Shown piece by piece: positions 51,954 through 60,317 of a DNA stretch of 64,000 nt (positions within the stretch are counted from its first letter, which is position 1; the number at the start of each line of letters is the position of its first letter). The notes beneath the pieces were generated by a model that saw only the letters and a program-made list of their open reading frames with translations, searched no databases and had not been told where the DNA came from. The DNA is from Candidatus Dependentiae bacterium (GTDB taxonomy: Bacteria > Babelota > Babeliae > Babelales > RVW-14), in NCBI GenBank assembly GCA_018266175.1, contig JAFEAY010000003.1:62001-126000 (forward strand), in the 5' to 3' direction. Both the position numbers and the translations under genes were made by a program.

Positions 51954-52448
51954 TTATTTATTATAAAGCATTACACGAATTAGTTCATTCTGATAAGAGT
52001 TCTCACTGCGCATATGAGCGAAATAAATTGGTTTATAGCCATTTTTAGTGGTCATATTTTTGTCTGCTCCTTTGCTCAATAGTAACTCTACAATATCAGG
52101 ATTACACACTTTAACTGCGGCATGGAGAGGAGTTTCTCCATTGCCATTGATTCTACTATTTGGTCTGTTTACATCAGCGCCATAATTAATAAGAAGCTCT
52201 ACCATTTTAAGATCACCGCTCGCTACAGCCTTGTAAAGATGAGTTTCGCCTTTATAGAGCGCATTAATTTTTTCTGGATTGTCCTTATACTCTCGTATTT
52301 CAAGTATTTGATGTATGACTTCTATTTCTTCATAAAGTACCGCGCAGCGTAATCTTTCTTGATCAGACATTACTTCGAATTCTGATTCTGATATTCCTCC
52401 GAGGGAACTTGTTGTGAGTAACCACAATAAGGATAAAAATTTCTTCAT
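51954..52448 (-). CDS. Exported ankyrin-repeat protein
   Basis: From ATG 52448: signal peptide MKKFLSLLWLLTTSSLGG, then ankyrin units (GETHLYKAVASGDLKMVELL, GETPLHAAVKVCNPDIVELL, NGYKPIYFAHM). 164 residues. It lies 13 bp after the related upstream gene, so co-transcribed. Confidence 0.82.
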   Translation of the reverse strand: MKKFLSLLWLLTTSSLGGISESEFEVMSDQERLRCAVLYEEIEVIHQILEIREYKDNPEKINALYKGETHLYKAVASGDLKMVELLINYGADVNRPNSRINGNGETPLHAAVKVCNPDIVELLLSKGADKNMTTKNGYKPIYFAHMRSENSYQNELIRVMLYNK

Positions 52449-52461
52449 ATTTTTATATTCC

Positions 52462-53349
52462 TCATATCTCTTTGACAAGATAATCTTTATATTTTTTTAA
52501 AACTTTTCTTAGACCGTCTGGTCCACAAATCTCTGATTCATATGCTAAATTCGAGCAGACTATCCCAGGGATTAAAGCCTTAACCTCTTTTTGATGGTTG
52601 CCTTCTTTGTCGTATAGCCAACAGCGTGCCACTGCTGGATTGGGATCAGAATATTGTATTACAACATTTGCCCCTGCATTCAGAAGTTCACGAATAATTG
52701 CTGTGTGTTTTTTCTTGGTTTTGAAATAACCTTTTATTGCATACAAAAGTATAGCCGTAAACTTTTTGTGGTCGTATTTGTAATTGTATTTTTTGAGTAA
52801 ATTTTCTACCTGTTTTTTATTTTTTGCTTTAATCGCTTTCATTAACAGATCATTAAAAATTTTTGCAATCCATAAATATTTAAGCTCAAATAGATTCTTG
52901 TAGTTAAAGCTTTTTGCATAATACTCTTGAATGTGACGAGGAAGTATGCAGAATATCGCTTTGTTCCGACGTGTTAGTAGATTTTCTTCATAGTATTGGC
53001 GTATTTGTAGCAGCAGTTCGCCGATGTCATTTCTTTCTTCTAATAAATCTAATATTGGACAAACATAGTGCGTTTCATCAGTACTAAGCGCATCAATTTC
53101 CTCATAACAATACTCAACAAATTCAAAACGATCTTCATCTGTTTTAATATCTTTAAATGTAGAATCAAACTTTTTATTTAAAGATAAAGCTGTTTCTAAG
53201 TGCCTCATGAGTTTGCTTTGTTCAAGATTTAAATCACAAAGCTCAGAATATTCAATTTCTAGATATCTTTCAGGAGACATTGCTCCTAAAGAGCCTGTTG
53301 CAAGTAACCCTGATGCAAATAAAATCGATAAATACAATATTTTGTTCAT
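52462..53349 (-). CDS. Exported helical protein with ankyrin-like end
   Basis: ATG 53349 has AGGGA seven bases upstream and starts a signal peptide (NKILYLSILFASGLLATGSLG); the extra 57 residues of a longer frame are not signal-like. The mature 275 residues are helical with a Cys-containing acidic start and a C-terminal part (HTAIIRELLNAGANVVIQYS) that matches a single ankyrin-type helix pair. Family not recognised. It precedes the ankyrin gene at 52448. Confidence 0.75.
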   Translation of the reverse strand: MNKILYLSILFASGLLATGSLGAMSPERYLEIEYSELCDLNLEQSKLMRHLETALSLNKKFDSTFKDIKTDEDRFEFVEYCYEEIDALSTDETHYVCPILDLLEERNDIGELLLQIRQYYEENLLTRRNKAIFCILPRHIQEYYAKSFNYKNLFELKYLWIAKIFNDLLMKAIKAKNKKQVENLLKKYNYKYDHKKFTAILLYAIKGYFKTKKKHTAIIRELLNAGANVVIQYSDPNPAVARCWLYDKEGNHQKEVKALIPGIVCSNLAYESEICGPDGLRKVLKKYKDYLVKEI

Positions 53350-53616
53350 GATAAATCCCTGAGTATTGTCGTAGAAATACTTTCTAAAATTGATTATAAC
53401 GCAATGTTTATAAAGCAAGCGCAGAATATGTTTCAAATTTAAAAATATAGCAACCAGTGATTGCGCGTCTATTTTTTTGATGTTTACTTTTAATTTACAT
53501 ACAATTTTCAGACTTAACATTTTATAGCATTATCACTTTTTAAAATGTCTTTGGTACGGTATACTTCCCTCAAGCTTGTTTAGTTCTTAAAAAATTTTTT
53601 CTCAGTGAGTGTTTTT

Positions 53617-54738
53617 ATGAAGTGTACATTTAGCGTTGATCAAAAAGAACTCCTTGGCCTTTTGTCTGCCATGCAGCCGATTTGTAACAAGCGTACAACG
53701 CTTGATGTTACAGAATCGATTTTGTTTCATGTGGCATCAAAAGAGTTAACGCTTAAAGCAACCGACCTTGAAATTAGCCTACAATCAAACATGAATGTTG
53801 AAGGTGACCTGACAGACGCGGTAAGTTTTCTTATTTCCGGCAAGCGCATTTTTGAGCTTGTAAAAGAGATGGATGGTTCTATTGAGTTTACACTTGAAGA
53901 CAGTCAACTTCAGCTTAAGTCTAACGGTGTTGATTTATCACTCAATATTAAAAATGCCGAAGAGTTTCCTCCATTCCCTGAGCGTATTGAAAACTTAATG
54001 GATCTTGAAGCACCACCTCTTTTGGCTATGCTGAACAAAGTTGCTTTCTTGATTCCTCAGAATAATGCTAATACGGCTCTGAATGGGATGCTGCTTGAAA
54101 TTGGACCAGAACAACTTTCAATGGTTGCAACCGATGGTCATTGCTTGGCAAAAATTTGCACAAAGAGATATACGCTTCCTGATGAACGCAAATGGTTACT
54201 CCCAAAACGGGCAGTTATGGAAGTTAAAAAACTTCTGGAAAGCACAACAACAACCAATTTGTTCTTAGGAACCTGTGGAAGTCAATTGGTATTTTCAGGT
54301 AAAAACTTCAATTTCTTTACCAAGTTGATTTCTGAAAGTTTTCCTCATTATAAGCCTGTACTTGATAAAACTGGATTTACTCCTGCACGCATGGCAAAAG
54401 ATTCATTGCTCAGAACGCTCAAACGTACTAATTGCTTGCTTGCAGGTAAATTTGTTTCAACAACCTTCAAATTTACACCTGGCACGGTGAACGTTAATGT
54501 TCACAACAAAGAAGTTGGTAAGCTGGATGAGTCAATTGAGCTGCTTGGATATGATGCTGAGTTGGTTGAAAGTCGCTTTTATTCACCATATTTGCTCAAT
54601 GGTCTTTCGGTATTTCCAGAAGATAAGGTTTCTTTTCATATTAAAAATGCGATTAAGCCAATTATTTTTGAATCAAATGCTGCTGATTATGAGTTTACTT
54701 ATTTGGTGATGCCCGTTTCGATGGCTCAAGCTGAGTAG
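53617..54738 (+). CDS. dnaN: DNA polymerase III beta clamp
   Basis: 373 residues from ATG 53617 (MKCTFSVDQKELLGLLSAMQ); the GTG at 53605 is a poorer choice. Three clamp domains are present; familiar strings are ESILFHVASKELTLKATDLE, VSFLISGKRIFELVKEM, MVATDGHCLAKICTKRY and the C-terminal YLVMPVSMAQ. A TATACT box at 53560 could be its -10. recF follows after a hairpin. dnaA is far away. Confidence 0.96.
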   Translation: MKCTFSVDQKELLGLLSAMQPICNKRTTLDVTESILFHVASKELTLKATDLEISLQSNMNVEGDLTDAVSFLISGKRIFELVKEMDGSIEFTLEDSQLQLKSNGVDLSLNIKNAEEFPPFPERIENLMDLEAPPLLAMLNKVAFLIPQNNANTALNGMLLEIGPEQLSMVATDGHCLAKICTKRYTLPDERKWLLPKRAVMEVKKLLESTTTTNLFLGTCGSQLVFSGKNFNFFTKLISESFPHYKPVLDKTGFTPARMAKDSLLRTLKRTNCLLAGKFVSTTFKFTPGTVNVNVHNKEVGKLDESIELLGYDAELVESRFYSPYLLNGLSVFPEDKVSFHIKNAIKPIIFESNAADYEFTYLVMPVSMAQAE

Positions 54739-54761
54739 TAGATAATTTTTTGTACTAAAAA

Positions 54762-54792
54762 ATGGGGTTGTGAACTCAGTTTGCAACCCCAT
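54762..54792. other. Hairpin between dnaN and recF
   Basis: ATGGGGTTG (54762-54770) and CAACCCCAT (54784-54792) form a 9-bp stem. No T-run follows on the plus strand, so it may be a processing or attenuation hairpin rather than a full terminator. Confidence 0.5.
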
Positions 54793-54808
54793 CACAGAAT
54801 GGTTATTC

Positions 54809-55930
54809 GTGATTATTAGACAGCTTAGACTTAACAACTTTCGTTGCTTTGCCAATACAGAATTTTCCTTTGATAAAAAATTTATTATCATCCAGGGGCC
54901 TAATGGCTCCGGGAAAAGTAGCATTCTTGAAGCTCTTCATTACAGCTGCTACTTGCGTTCCTTTAGAACGCACCTCCACAAAGAGCTCATGCTCCTGGGG
55001 GAAAACCATTTCTTTGCGCATATATTATTTGATCAAGAGCTCACTGGAACCAATGACCAAATTCAGATTGGCTACTCAAGCAAACAAGGAAAGGTTGTTA
55101 AACTCAACCAAAAACCAGTTCAGTCGTACAAAGAGCTTTTAACCGCATATCGCATTGTTACCCTTACTGCCGATGATTTATCGCTTATTCATAGCGCCCC
55201 TGAAGCTCGACGAAGCTTCATGAATTACTCACTCTTTTTGATTGATCCTGAATGTGCAGGGCAGCTGAAACGGTACAAGCAAATTGTTGACCAGCGTAAT
55301 AAACTTTTAAGCTTCCATGGCTTGCGACAATCGCCATCATTCCATGATGAACTCAAAGTTTGGACAGGTAAAATGTGGGAAGAGTCGCAACTCATTCGCG
55401 CTTCGCGTAAAGATTATTTAGCTAAATTAGAAGCAAAAGTTAATATTTTACTCCAGCAATTTTTCTGGAGCAGCACTGATGCTCAGCTCCATGTCAAGCT
55501 TGAGTATGTTGCTCGCCCGGCAGTAAGGCATGAAACCTTTGACTCTTTCTGGAAAGACTTTTCGCAGCAAGGGCTTGCTCGTGAGTTACAATACGGACGA
55601 AGCACCTTTGGTGCACATCTTGATGATATGACTATTATTTTTCAACAAAAAAATTCTCGTATTTTTGCTTCACGCGGACAACAAAAATTATTAGTTTTTT
55701 TGCTGAAAATTGCACAGCTTCAGCTTACCAATACTTCAGGCGAAGCAAGCGTTCTTTTACTTGATGACTTTGTAACAGACTTTGATGAAGATCGATTAAA
55801 GCGTTGTCTTGAGGTTTTACAAAGTATTCCGGGTCAAATTTTTATCTCATCGCCGCACGAGCTAAATAGTCTGCTGCTTGAGCAAGTTGATAGCCAGCGT
55901 ATCGTTTTGTCTGGTGTAATGAGCCATTAG
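54809..55930 (+). CDS. recF: Recombination protein RecF
   Basis: About 373 residues from GTG 54809 (VIIRQLRLNNFRCF); the earlier in-frame GTG at 54770 sits in the hairpin stem. SMC-like ATPase: Walker A FIIIQGPNGSGKSSILEALH, signature RGQQKLLVFLLKIAQLQL, Walker B SVLLLDDFVTDFDEDR. Loads RecA at gaps. Its last 89 bp overlap the 3' end of the convergent ankyrin gene. Confidence 0.94.
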   Translation: MIIRQLRLNNFRCFANTEFSFDKKFIIIQGPNGSGKSSILEALHYSCYLRSFRTHLHKELMLLGENHFFAHILFDQELTGTNDQIQIGYSSKQGKVVKLNQKPVQSYKELLTAYRIVTLTADDLSLIHSAPEARRSFMNYSLFLIDPECAGQLKRYKQIVDQRNKLLSFHGLRQSPSFHDELKVWTGKMWEESQLIRASRKDYLAKLEAKVNILLQQFFWSSTDAQLHVKLEYVARPAVRHETFDSFWKDFSQQGLARELQYGRSTFGAHLDDMTIIFQQKNSRIFASRGQQKLLVFLLKIAQLQLTNTSGEASVLLLDDFVTDFDEDRLKRCLEVLQSIPGQIFISSPHELNSLLLEQVDSQRIVLSGVMSH

Positions 55931-56759
55931 GGGTCTCTGTTTTATTGACTCCAGGTTGCGCACCGTAGCTTTTGAGGAGTTTAATAATCTCAAAGCATCC
56001 ATGGTCTATTGCATCATCAAGAGGTGTTTTTCCACCAATGTCGGAATCACTTTTTTTTGAAAAAGTATTAACGAGTGCCCCTTTTTTCAATAACATTTTC
56101 AATGACCCGATGTCTCCTCGAATAACAGCTAAATGAAGCGGCGTTCTGCCAAGCCGACTTTGCTTATTGATATTTGCTCCCGTCTCAATGAGCTCATTGA
56201 GTATATGATTAGCCTTAGAAAAGCGCACAGCAATATGAAGTGGAGTATACTGATCTTCGGTGGTTGCACCGTCAATATCAACTTCTTTGGTTGCTAAGAG
56301 TTGATCAATAATATCAAAGTGCCCTTTGTAAACAGCAATATGAAGAGGTGTAAAGCCATCATTGGTACGAAGATCCGGCGCAGCTCCTTGCTTAAGTAAA
56401 AATTTTACCAGATGAGCATCTTCGTAATACGTAGCAATATGGAGTGGTGTAATGCCATTTCGGTCTGATTTGTTAACTAAGGATGGAATTTTACGTATAT
56501 ATTTTTTGACCATTTTTACTCGTTCGTTTTTCATAAGTTTGCGCAAATGGCCAAAAGCGTTATTGAGTGCAGTATCATCAAGCGCAGAATCGGCATAATT
56601 GATTGCATTTTTTTTTGATGACCAAGACCAAAGAGAACCTAATTTACTCAAGAAACTTTTTTTTTCTATTGGGTTTTTATGAGTACTTTCTAGTTTTGAC
56701 CATATTATTATTATGGATAAAAGACAAAGTAAGGTTGTTTTTGTGAAGCGAATTGCCAT
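55842..56759 (-). CDS. Exported ankyrin-repeat protein
   Basis: 305 residues. Signal peptide MAIRFTKTTLLCLLSIIIIW, then a linker and at least five regular ankyrin repeats (NGITPLHIATYYEDAHLVKF, DGFTPLHIAVYKGHFDIIDQ, QYTPLHIAVRFSKANHILNE, LGRTPLHLAVIRGDIGSLKM, GGKTPLDDAIDHGCFEIIKL). The most regular array in the window. Its 3' end overlaps recF by 89 bp (tail to tail). Confidence 0.92.
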   Translation of the reverse strand: MAIRFTKTTLLCLLSIIIIWSKLESTHKNPIEKKSFLSKLGSLWSWSSKKNAINYADSALDDTALNNAFGHLRKLMKNERVKMVKKYIRKIPSLVNKSDRNGITPLHIATYYEDAHLVKFLLKQGAAPDLRTNDGFTPLHIAVYKGHFDIIDQLLATKEVDIDGATTEDQYTPLHIAVRFSKANHILNELIETGANINKQSRLGRTPLHLAVIRGDIGSLKMLLKKGALVNTFSKKSDSDIGGKTPLDDAIDHGCFEIIKLLKSYGAQPGVNKTETPNGSLHQTKRYAGYQLAQAADYLARAAMR

Positions 56760-56893
56760 TGTGTCCTCTCAAGTACAAATTAACCATTATGGAAATATTT
56801 CTATTTTAAATGTGGTTTTATTTGGGTCTCGCAGTCAATACTCTTGTTTTTTTGTTCTTTAAGCTGATACCTTTAAATAGTTTTATGCAAAAT

Positions 56894-56948
56894 TACTCTC
56901 TTTTCTCCTTTTTCCGCCATGAATGGTTTTCCTACATGGCGGTTTATT
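56894..56948 (+). repeat. 55-nt hairpin element, copy A
   Basis: A pyrimidine tract (CTCTTTTCTCCTTTTTCC) then CCGCCATG...CATGGCGG stem and TTTATT. Copy B at 57296-57350 has the same length and nearly the same sequence. The stem plus T-rich end looks like a terminator of a plus-strand RNA. Confidence 0.85.
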
Positions 56949-57022
56949 GTCTTTATTTGATGTTTTTGGCTTTTTATCTCAATTAACAATATTTTATTCA
57001 ATTTTCCTTGCATTTCTTTTTT

Positions 57023-57162
57023 TGATCAGTAGAATGTATTTCCCCGCTTGAAAAGAAGGTACTTTTAAGCTTTTCTCGCCAAAAAGACCTTAGAAATCAC
57101 AATTTCTTCAAAGCACATTAGTTTTAAGCTATTTTGCCTTAGAAATTGTAATGTACTGATCA
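57023..57162. repeat. 140-bp segment with 9-bp inverted ends
   Basis: TGATCAGTA (57023-57031) and TACTGATCA (57154-57162) flank a non-coding AT-rich segment that holds two CCTTAGAAAT words. It lies between the two hairpin copies. Confidence 0.6.
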
Positions 57163-57295
57163 TTTAAATTATTTATTAGCAATATTTATAGTAAAAACAT
57201 TAATTTATCGTTTTTTTATAAATACGCTTGATTTTCTCTTAGATAATGTTAAATTAAGATCATGAACTTAAATAAGAATTAAAAGACTTCATTAC

Positions 57296-57350
57296 TACTC
57301 TCCTTTCTCCTTTTTCCGCCATGTAGGGTTTCCTTACATGGCGGTTTATT
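57296..57350 (+). repeat. 55-nt hairpin element, copy B
   Basis: Same length and layout as copy A (56894-56948): pyrimidine tract, CCGCCATG...CATGGCGG hairpin, then TTTATTTTTT. Only a handful of bases differ, and the changes within the loop leave the stem intact. Confidence 0.85.
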
Positions 57351-57374
57351 TTTTATACGATCAAAAAAAGCTTT

Positions 57375-57402
57375 AGGCCGATGTGGCATTCCACGTCGGC
57401 CT
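57375..57402 (-). terminator. Intrinsic terminator of the His-rich ankyrin gene
   Basis: AGGCCGATGTGG (57375-57386) and CCACGTCGGCCT (57391-57402) form a 12-bp stem (one wobble pair); on the minus strand it is followed by a run of seven T. Confidence 0.82.
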
Positions 57403-57437
57403 GATTTATTTCTGGGGAAATTTGAATTTACTTAATG

Positions 57438-58217
57438 TTACTGATTATGCCATCTTCCATGTCGTCCATGACCATGACCATGTCCATGCCCGCCGCCATG
57501 CCTACCACTATGATGGTGCGAAAATGGTGCTGCTGGTTTAGATACAGCAACTGCGCCTGCATCAGTAAGCAATTGTTTAATATCTCCATTACCGGTTTCG
57601 GTAGCAATCCCTAAAGCTGTTTGTCCACGCCTCCCAACTTCATCAATAAAAGATGCAACATCGGCACGTTGAAGTATTGCCTCAACTTTTGCCTTATCAC
57701 CTATTGAACAGGCCACGCGTAAAAATCTACCCGGTTCAAGCGTCGTTGCGGGATCAGCATTCAAGATATCAAGTTGTTTTTGATGCTTGCCATGACCGTG
57801 ATACCCGCCGTGCCATCCTGGCACAGGTGCAGGGGCTGGTTGAGGAGCTGGTGCTGGGAGGGCCGAAGCCTGTAGTCCACCGTTAGCTTGCAATAAGTTC
57901 CTTATGGGAATATTGATATCATCAAGGGCTATATCTAGAGCTGTTTTGCCTTTATGAAGATGGTTAATAAAATCCGCAATGTCAGCATGAGTAACTAACG
58001 CCTGAACAGTTGCAATGTCATCTGATGCGCAGGCTCGTTGTAAGAGTAAGCCAAGATCTGCAGGAGTTATTGGCGCAGGAGCCGCCTGAGAAGGCATTCC
58101 ATGATGTGCTCCGTGGTGACGGCCTCTACCACCATGTCTTCCATGATACATAGCGAAGACAGAAGAGCTTGTCAGTAGGACAAAGGCAAAAAAAGCGCTA
58201 AAACGTTTCATATTCAT
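57438..58217 (-). CDS. Exported ankyrin-like protein with His/Gly-rich ends
   Basis: GGAGG precedes ATG 58217 (a second ATG at 58211 is also possible). Signal peptide NMKRFSAFFAFVLLTSSSVFA. The mature N-terminus is His/Gly/Arg rich (YHGRHGGRGRHHGAHHG), then an ankyrin-like part (LLQRACASDDIATVQALVTH and GKTALDIALDD), a Pro/Ala linker with another His-rich patch (WHGGYHGHGKHQ), a second ankyrin-like part (RVACSIGDKAKVEAILQR), and a His/Gly tail (HGGGHGHGHGHGRHGRWH). The two halves look duplicated. Metal binding (Ni, Zn, Cu) is plausible. A consensus-like promoter is upstream. Confidence 0.85.
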   Translation of the reverse strand: MNMKRFSAFFAFVLLTSSSVFAMYHGRHGGRGRHHGAHHGMPSQAAPAPITPADLGLLLQRACASDDIATVQALVTHADIADFINHLHKGKTALDIALDDINIPIRNLLQANGGLQASALPAPAPQPAPAPVPGWHGGYHGHGKHQKQLDILNADPATTLEPGRFLRVACSIGDKAKVEAILQRADVASFIDEVGRRGQTALGIATETGNGDIKQLLTDAGAVAVSKPAAPFSHHHSGRHGGGHGHGHGHGRHGRWHNQ

Positions 58218-58278
58218 AATACCTCCGTAATGGGTAAATCTTAGGTAAATACATTTATTATATTTTCTATCTGTATTT

Positions 58279-58308
58279 ATTATAGGCTGTTTTGCCCTTA
58301 TGAGTCAA
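58279..58308 (-). promoter_or_regulatory. Strong sigma70-type promoter
   Basis: On the minus strand TTGACT (58308-58303), an 18-bp spacer, TATAAT (58284-58279). It is the closest match to consensus that I saw in the window and drives the His-rich ankyrin gene. Confidence 0.72.
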
Positions 58309-58467
58309 AGACTAAAAAATAAACTTTTTGTAGGTTGATTAGCAAAAACGGCTCTTTTCTGCTGAGATTTATTATGCGTGTGTTGATTCGAGTAAAAATG
58401 GTACTAAAAAGTATTACGTACAATTGGTTAAGTTAGTGGAGGTTTTACAAAAAAAAATAAATTATGC

Positions 58468-58496
58468 TTGGATTTTACAGATAAATAGCGTAGAAT
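58468..58496 (+). promoter_or_regulatory. Predicted sigma70-type promoter
   Basis: TTGGAT (58468-58473), a 17-bp spacer, TAGAAT (58491-58496), giving a start about 37 nt before ATG 58540. Confidence 0.55.
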
Positions 58497-58539
58497 TCGG
58501 TTCCATTTTTAACAATTATTTTATCAAGAAGGCTTTTCT

Positions 58540-59178
58540 ATGGTCCAAAACAGTTTATTTCGATTATTCTTTATCAATTCTGCCGTATTAATGTTGCTTA
58601 TGAGAACTGCTTTTGCTGGGGCTGATTTGAGTGATCCAAGAAATAATGAAGTCGAATTACCCAATCAGGCATCACTTGTAAGAGCTATAAAAACAGGAAA
58701 TTTAGATTCGGTTAAAAAAATCTGTGAAGCTAATCCGGATAGCGTTTTCCAACGTGATTTTGATAGAAATATAGCACTTCATTACGCAGCCGAAAGCAAA
58801 CATCTGAATGCGTTCGAAATTGTTGCTTATTTGGTTTTTGATGCGCAAGCAAATTCGTGTATTAATACACGTGGAAAATATGGTTATACTCCGCTTGATT
58901 TGGCTTGTACGTACGGAACAAAGAATGTTATAGATTATTTGAAAGCGAATGGTGCTAAAAATAATCATCGGGGTTTTGTACTTAAAAAAAAGTTGTGTTT
59001 TAATTATGATGAAGCGACCGATGAGGCAACTACTGAAAGTGATGATGAAGAAGAAAATCAAGGCAACGGTAGCGATCAAGATGAAGTAGCTACTGACCGA
59101 GAATATGAAGATGAGCAAGACGATTATGAAGAAGAAGGTTATCTCAGCCAGGAATATGATTCTGAGCAGGAATACTAG
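58540..59178 (+). CDS. Exported ankyrin-repeat protein with acidic tail
   Basis: 212 residues: signal peptide LFRLFFINSAVLMLLMRTAFA, ankyrin units (ASLVRAIKTGNLDSVKKICE, RNIALHYAAESKHLNAFE, YGYTPLDLACTYGTKNVIDY), and a 55-residue tail dominated by Asp and Glu (DDEEENQGNGSDQDEVATD, then EYEDEQDDYEEEGYLSQEYD). The acidic tail recalls the 9536 gene's tail. It has its own promoter. Confidence 0.85.
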   Translation: MVQNSLFRLFFINSAVLMLLMRTAFAGADLSDPRNNEVELPNQASLVRAIKTGNLDSVKKICEANPDSVFQRDFDRNIALHYAAESKHLNAFEIVAYLVFDAQANSCINTRGKYGYTPLDLACTYGTKNVIDYLKANGAKNNHRGFVLKKKLCFNYDEATDEATTESDDEEENQGNGSDQDEVATDREYEDEQDDYEEEGYLSQEYDSEQEY

Positions 59179-59195
59179 GTTGATTACTTTTTTGC

Positions 59196-59528
59196 TTATC
59201 TTCTTGTACCCACGTTGATTGGGATCATAATTTTAAGAGTACATGTTTCGTGCGATTGGTTCGAAAAGAAAAACTGGCTAATAGAGGAATACCGGTAAGC
59301 TTTAAAAAGAGCCGCAGGCTCGGCTTGTAGTTCTTTGAGGTTTATTTTCTTGAGCTTACGTTGAAACTTGCGTTGAATATGTACGCGCGCGATTCGTGCG
59401 ATTGGTACTTTATTAATAGCATCATGATTTATTAAAACATTGATCTAGTCGGTATTATTTCGAGTTTGTTTAATAAAAAACCCCATTAGATCAATATAAT
59501 TCTTTTTAAAATATTTATTACGGTTCAT
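59196..59528 (-). pseudogene. Broken minus-strand ORF with an internal TAG
   Basis: From ATG 59528 the frame reads 27 codons (MNRNKYFKKNYIDLMGFFIK...) to a TAG at 59447-59445, and then continues open for 82 codons to TAA at 59198-59196 (for example KVPIARIARVHIQRKFQRKL and EPAALFKAYRYSS). The long second part has no usual start codon near its beginning. The phrases look protein-like, so a dead gene or fragment is likely. No good ribosome binding site. I do not recognise the family. Confidence 0.45.
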
Positions 59529-59576
59529 ATAAATTTAAGTCTTTATAAATATTTTTATAAGTTCCTTGAGTTCTTT

Positions 59577-59625
59577 GCCTCCGGCAGGAGGCATTATTAT
59601 TCCCCAGGTTTCTCTGGGGAATAAT
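59577..59625. repeat. Two adjacent strong hairpins
   Basis: GCCTCC-GGCA-GGAGGC (59577-59592) and ATTATTCCCCAG-GTTTCT-CTGGGGAATAAT (59596-59625, perfect 12-bp stem). They lie between the broken ORF and ruvC and resemble dispersed palindromic elements or processing signals. Confidence 0.8.
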
Positions 59626-59779
59626 AGAATTCTTTATTCGTATCTTCATATTACTTTTCTTCTTTTTTCTTTTTATACCACTCAATGTTTACATAATAAC
59701 GATTATCGGACGTAAAAATTATGTCGATTTCCCGCTCATATTTTTTCCTATTACTCCGCTATCATAAAAATTTAAAAAG

Positions 59780-60286
59780 TTATCGAGAAGGAATCGATTG
59801 TCGCTGATCAGCCCACAGACCGCAGACAGAAATCGCCAGCGCATCAGTGACGTCTTGCTTTGCGATATCACCCAGTTGCGCAATTTTAGGAAACATACGT
59901 AAAATCATATGCGCTACTTGATCTTTGCTTGCACCACCAGAACCCGTAACTGCTGCCTTAATTTCACGTGGAGCAAATTCACTGATTACAAGCTTATGTT
60001 GGTCAGCAAGCAGGTATAAAATACCGCGAAGAAAACCAAGCTTTAAAAAAGTCTGCGGATTCTTCCCTAGGAACGACGTTTCTAACGCAACTTGAGTGAC
60101 AGAATGATCTATGATCTTCTGCTTAAATACGTCATAAAACTGGCCTGTTCGCTCCGAAAGCGTTTTAGTAGAACTCATTTTGAGGTAACCATAGTCAATA
60201 ACGTAGGCTTGACGGTTATCATGCTTAAGAACGGCAAAGCCAGTAACAGAAAATCCTGGATCTACACCCAAAATAACTTTTGACAT
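59780..60286 (-). CDS. ruvC: Holliday junction resolvase RuvC
   Basis: 168 residues. Acidic catalytic sites: Asp7 in LGVDPGFSVTGFAV, Glu in LETSFLGKNPQTFLKLGFLR, and the final pair in DVTDALAISVC. Cuts Holliday junctions with RuvAB (not in the window). Double SD (AAAGGAGAAGGAG) before ATG. Last gene of the EEP-lnt-rplI-dnaB-ruvC run, 31 bp after dnaB. Confidence 0.95.
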   Translation of the reverse strand: MSKVILGVDPGFSVTGFAVLKHDNRQAYVIDYGYLKMSSTKTLSERTGQFYDVFKQKIIDHSVTQVALETSFLGKNPQTFLKLGFLRGILYLLADQHKLVISEFAPREIKAAVTGSGGASKDQVAHMILRMFPKIAQLGDIAKQDVTDALAISVCGLWADQRQSIPSR

Positions 60287-60317
60287 CTCCTTCTCCTTTT
60301 TTTTGAAAAATCAAAAA

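Larger units (their letters stand above)
58218..58539. other. 322-bp divergent promoter region
   Basis: Between two divergent ankyrin genes; holds one good promoter for each (see 58279-58308 and 58468-58496). Nothing else structured. Confidence 0.6.

Noticed and set aside
59445-59447. TAG read through as a sense codon
   Set aside because: TAG ends clear genes here (first gene at 427, ymdB-like, dnaN), so recoding is not supported; decay is simpler.
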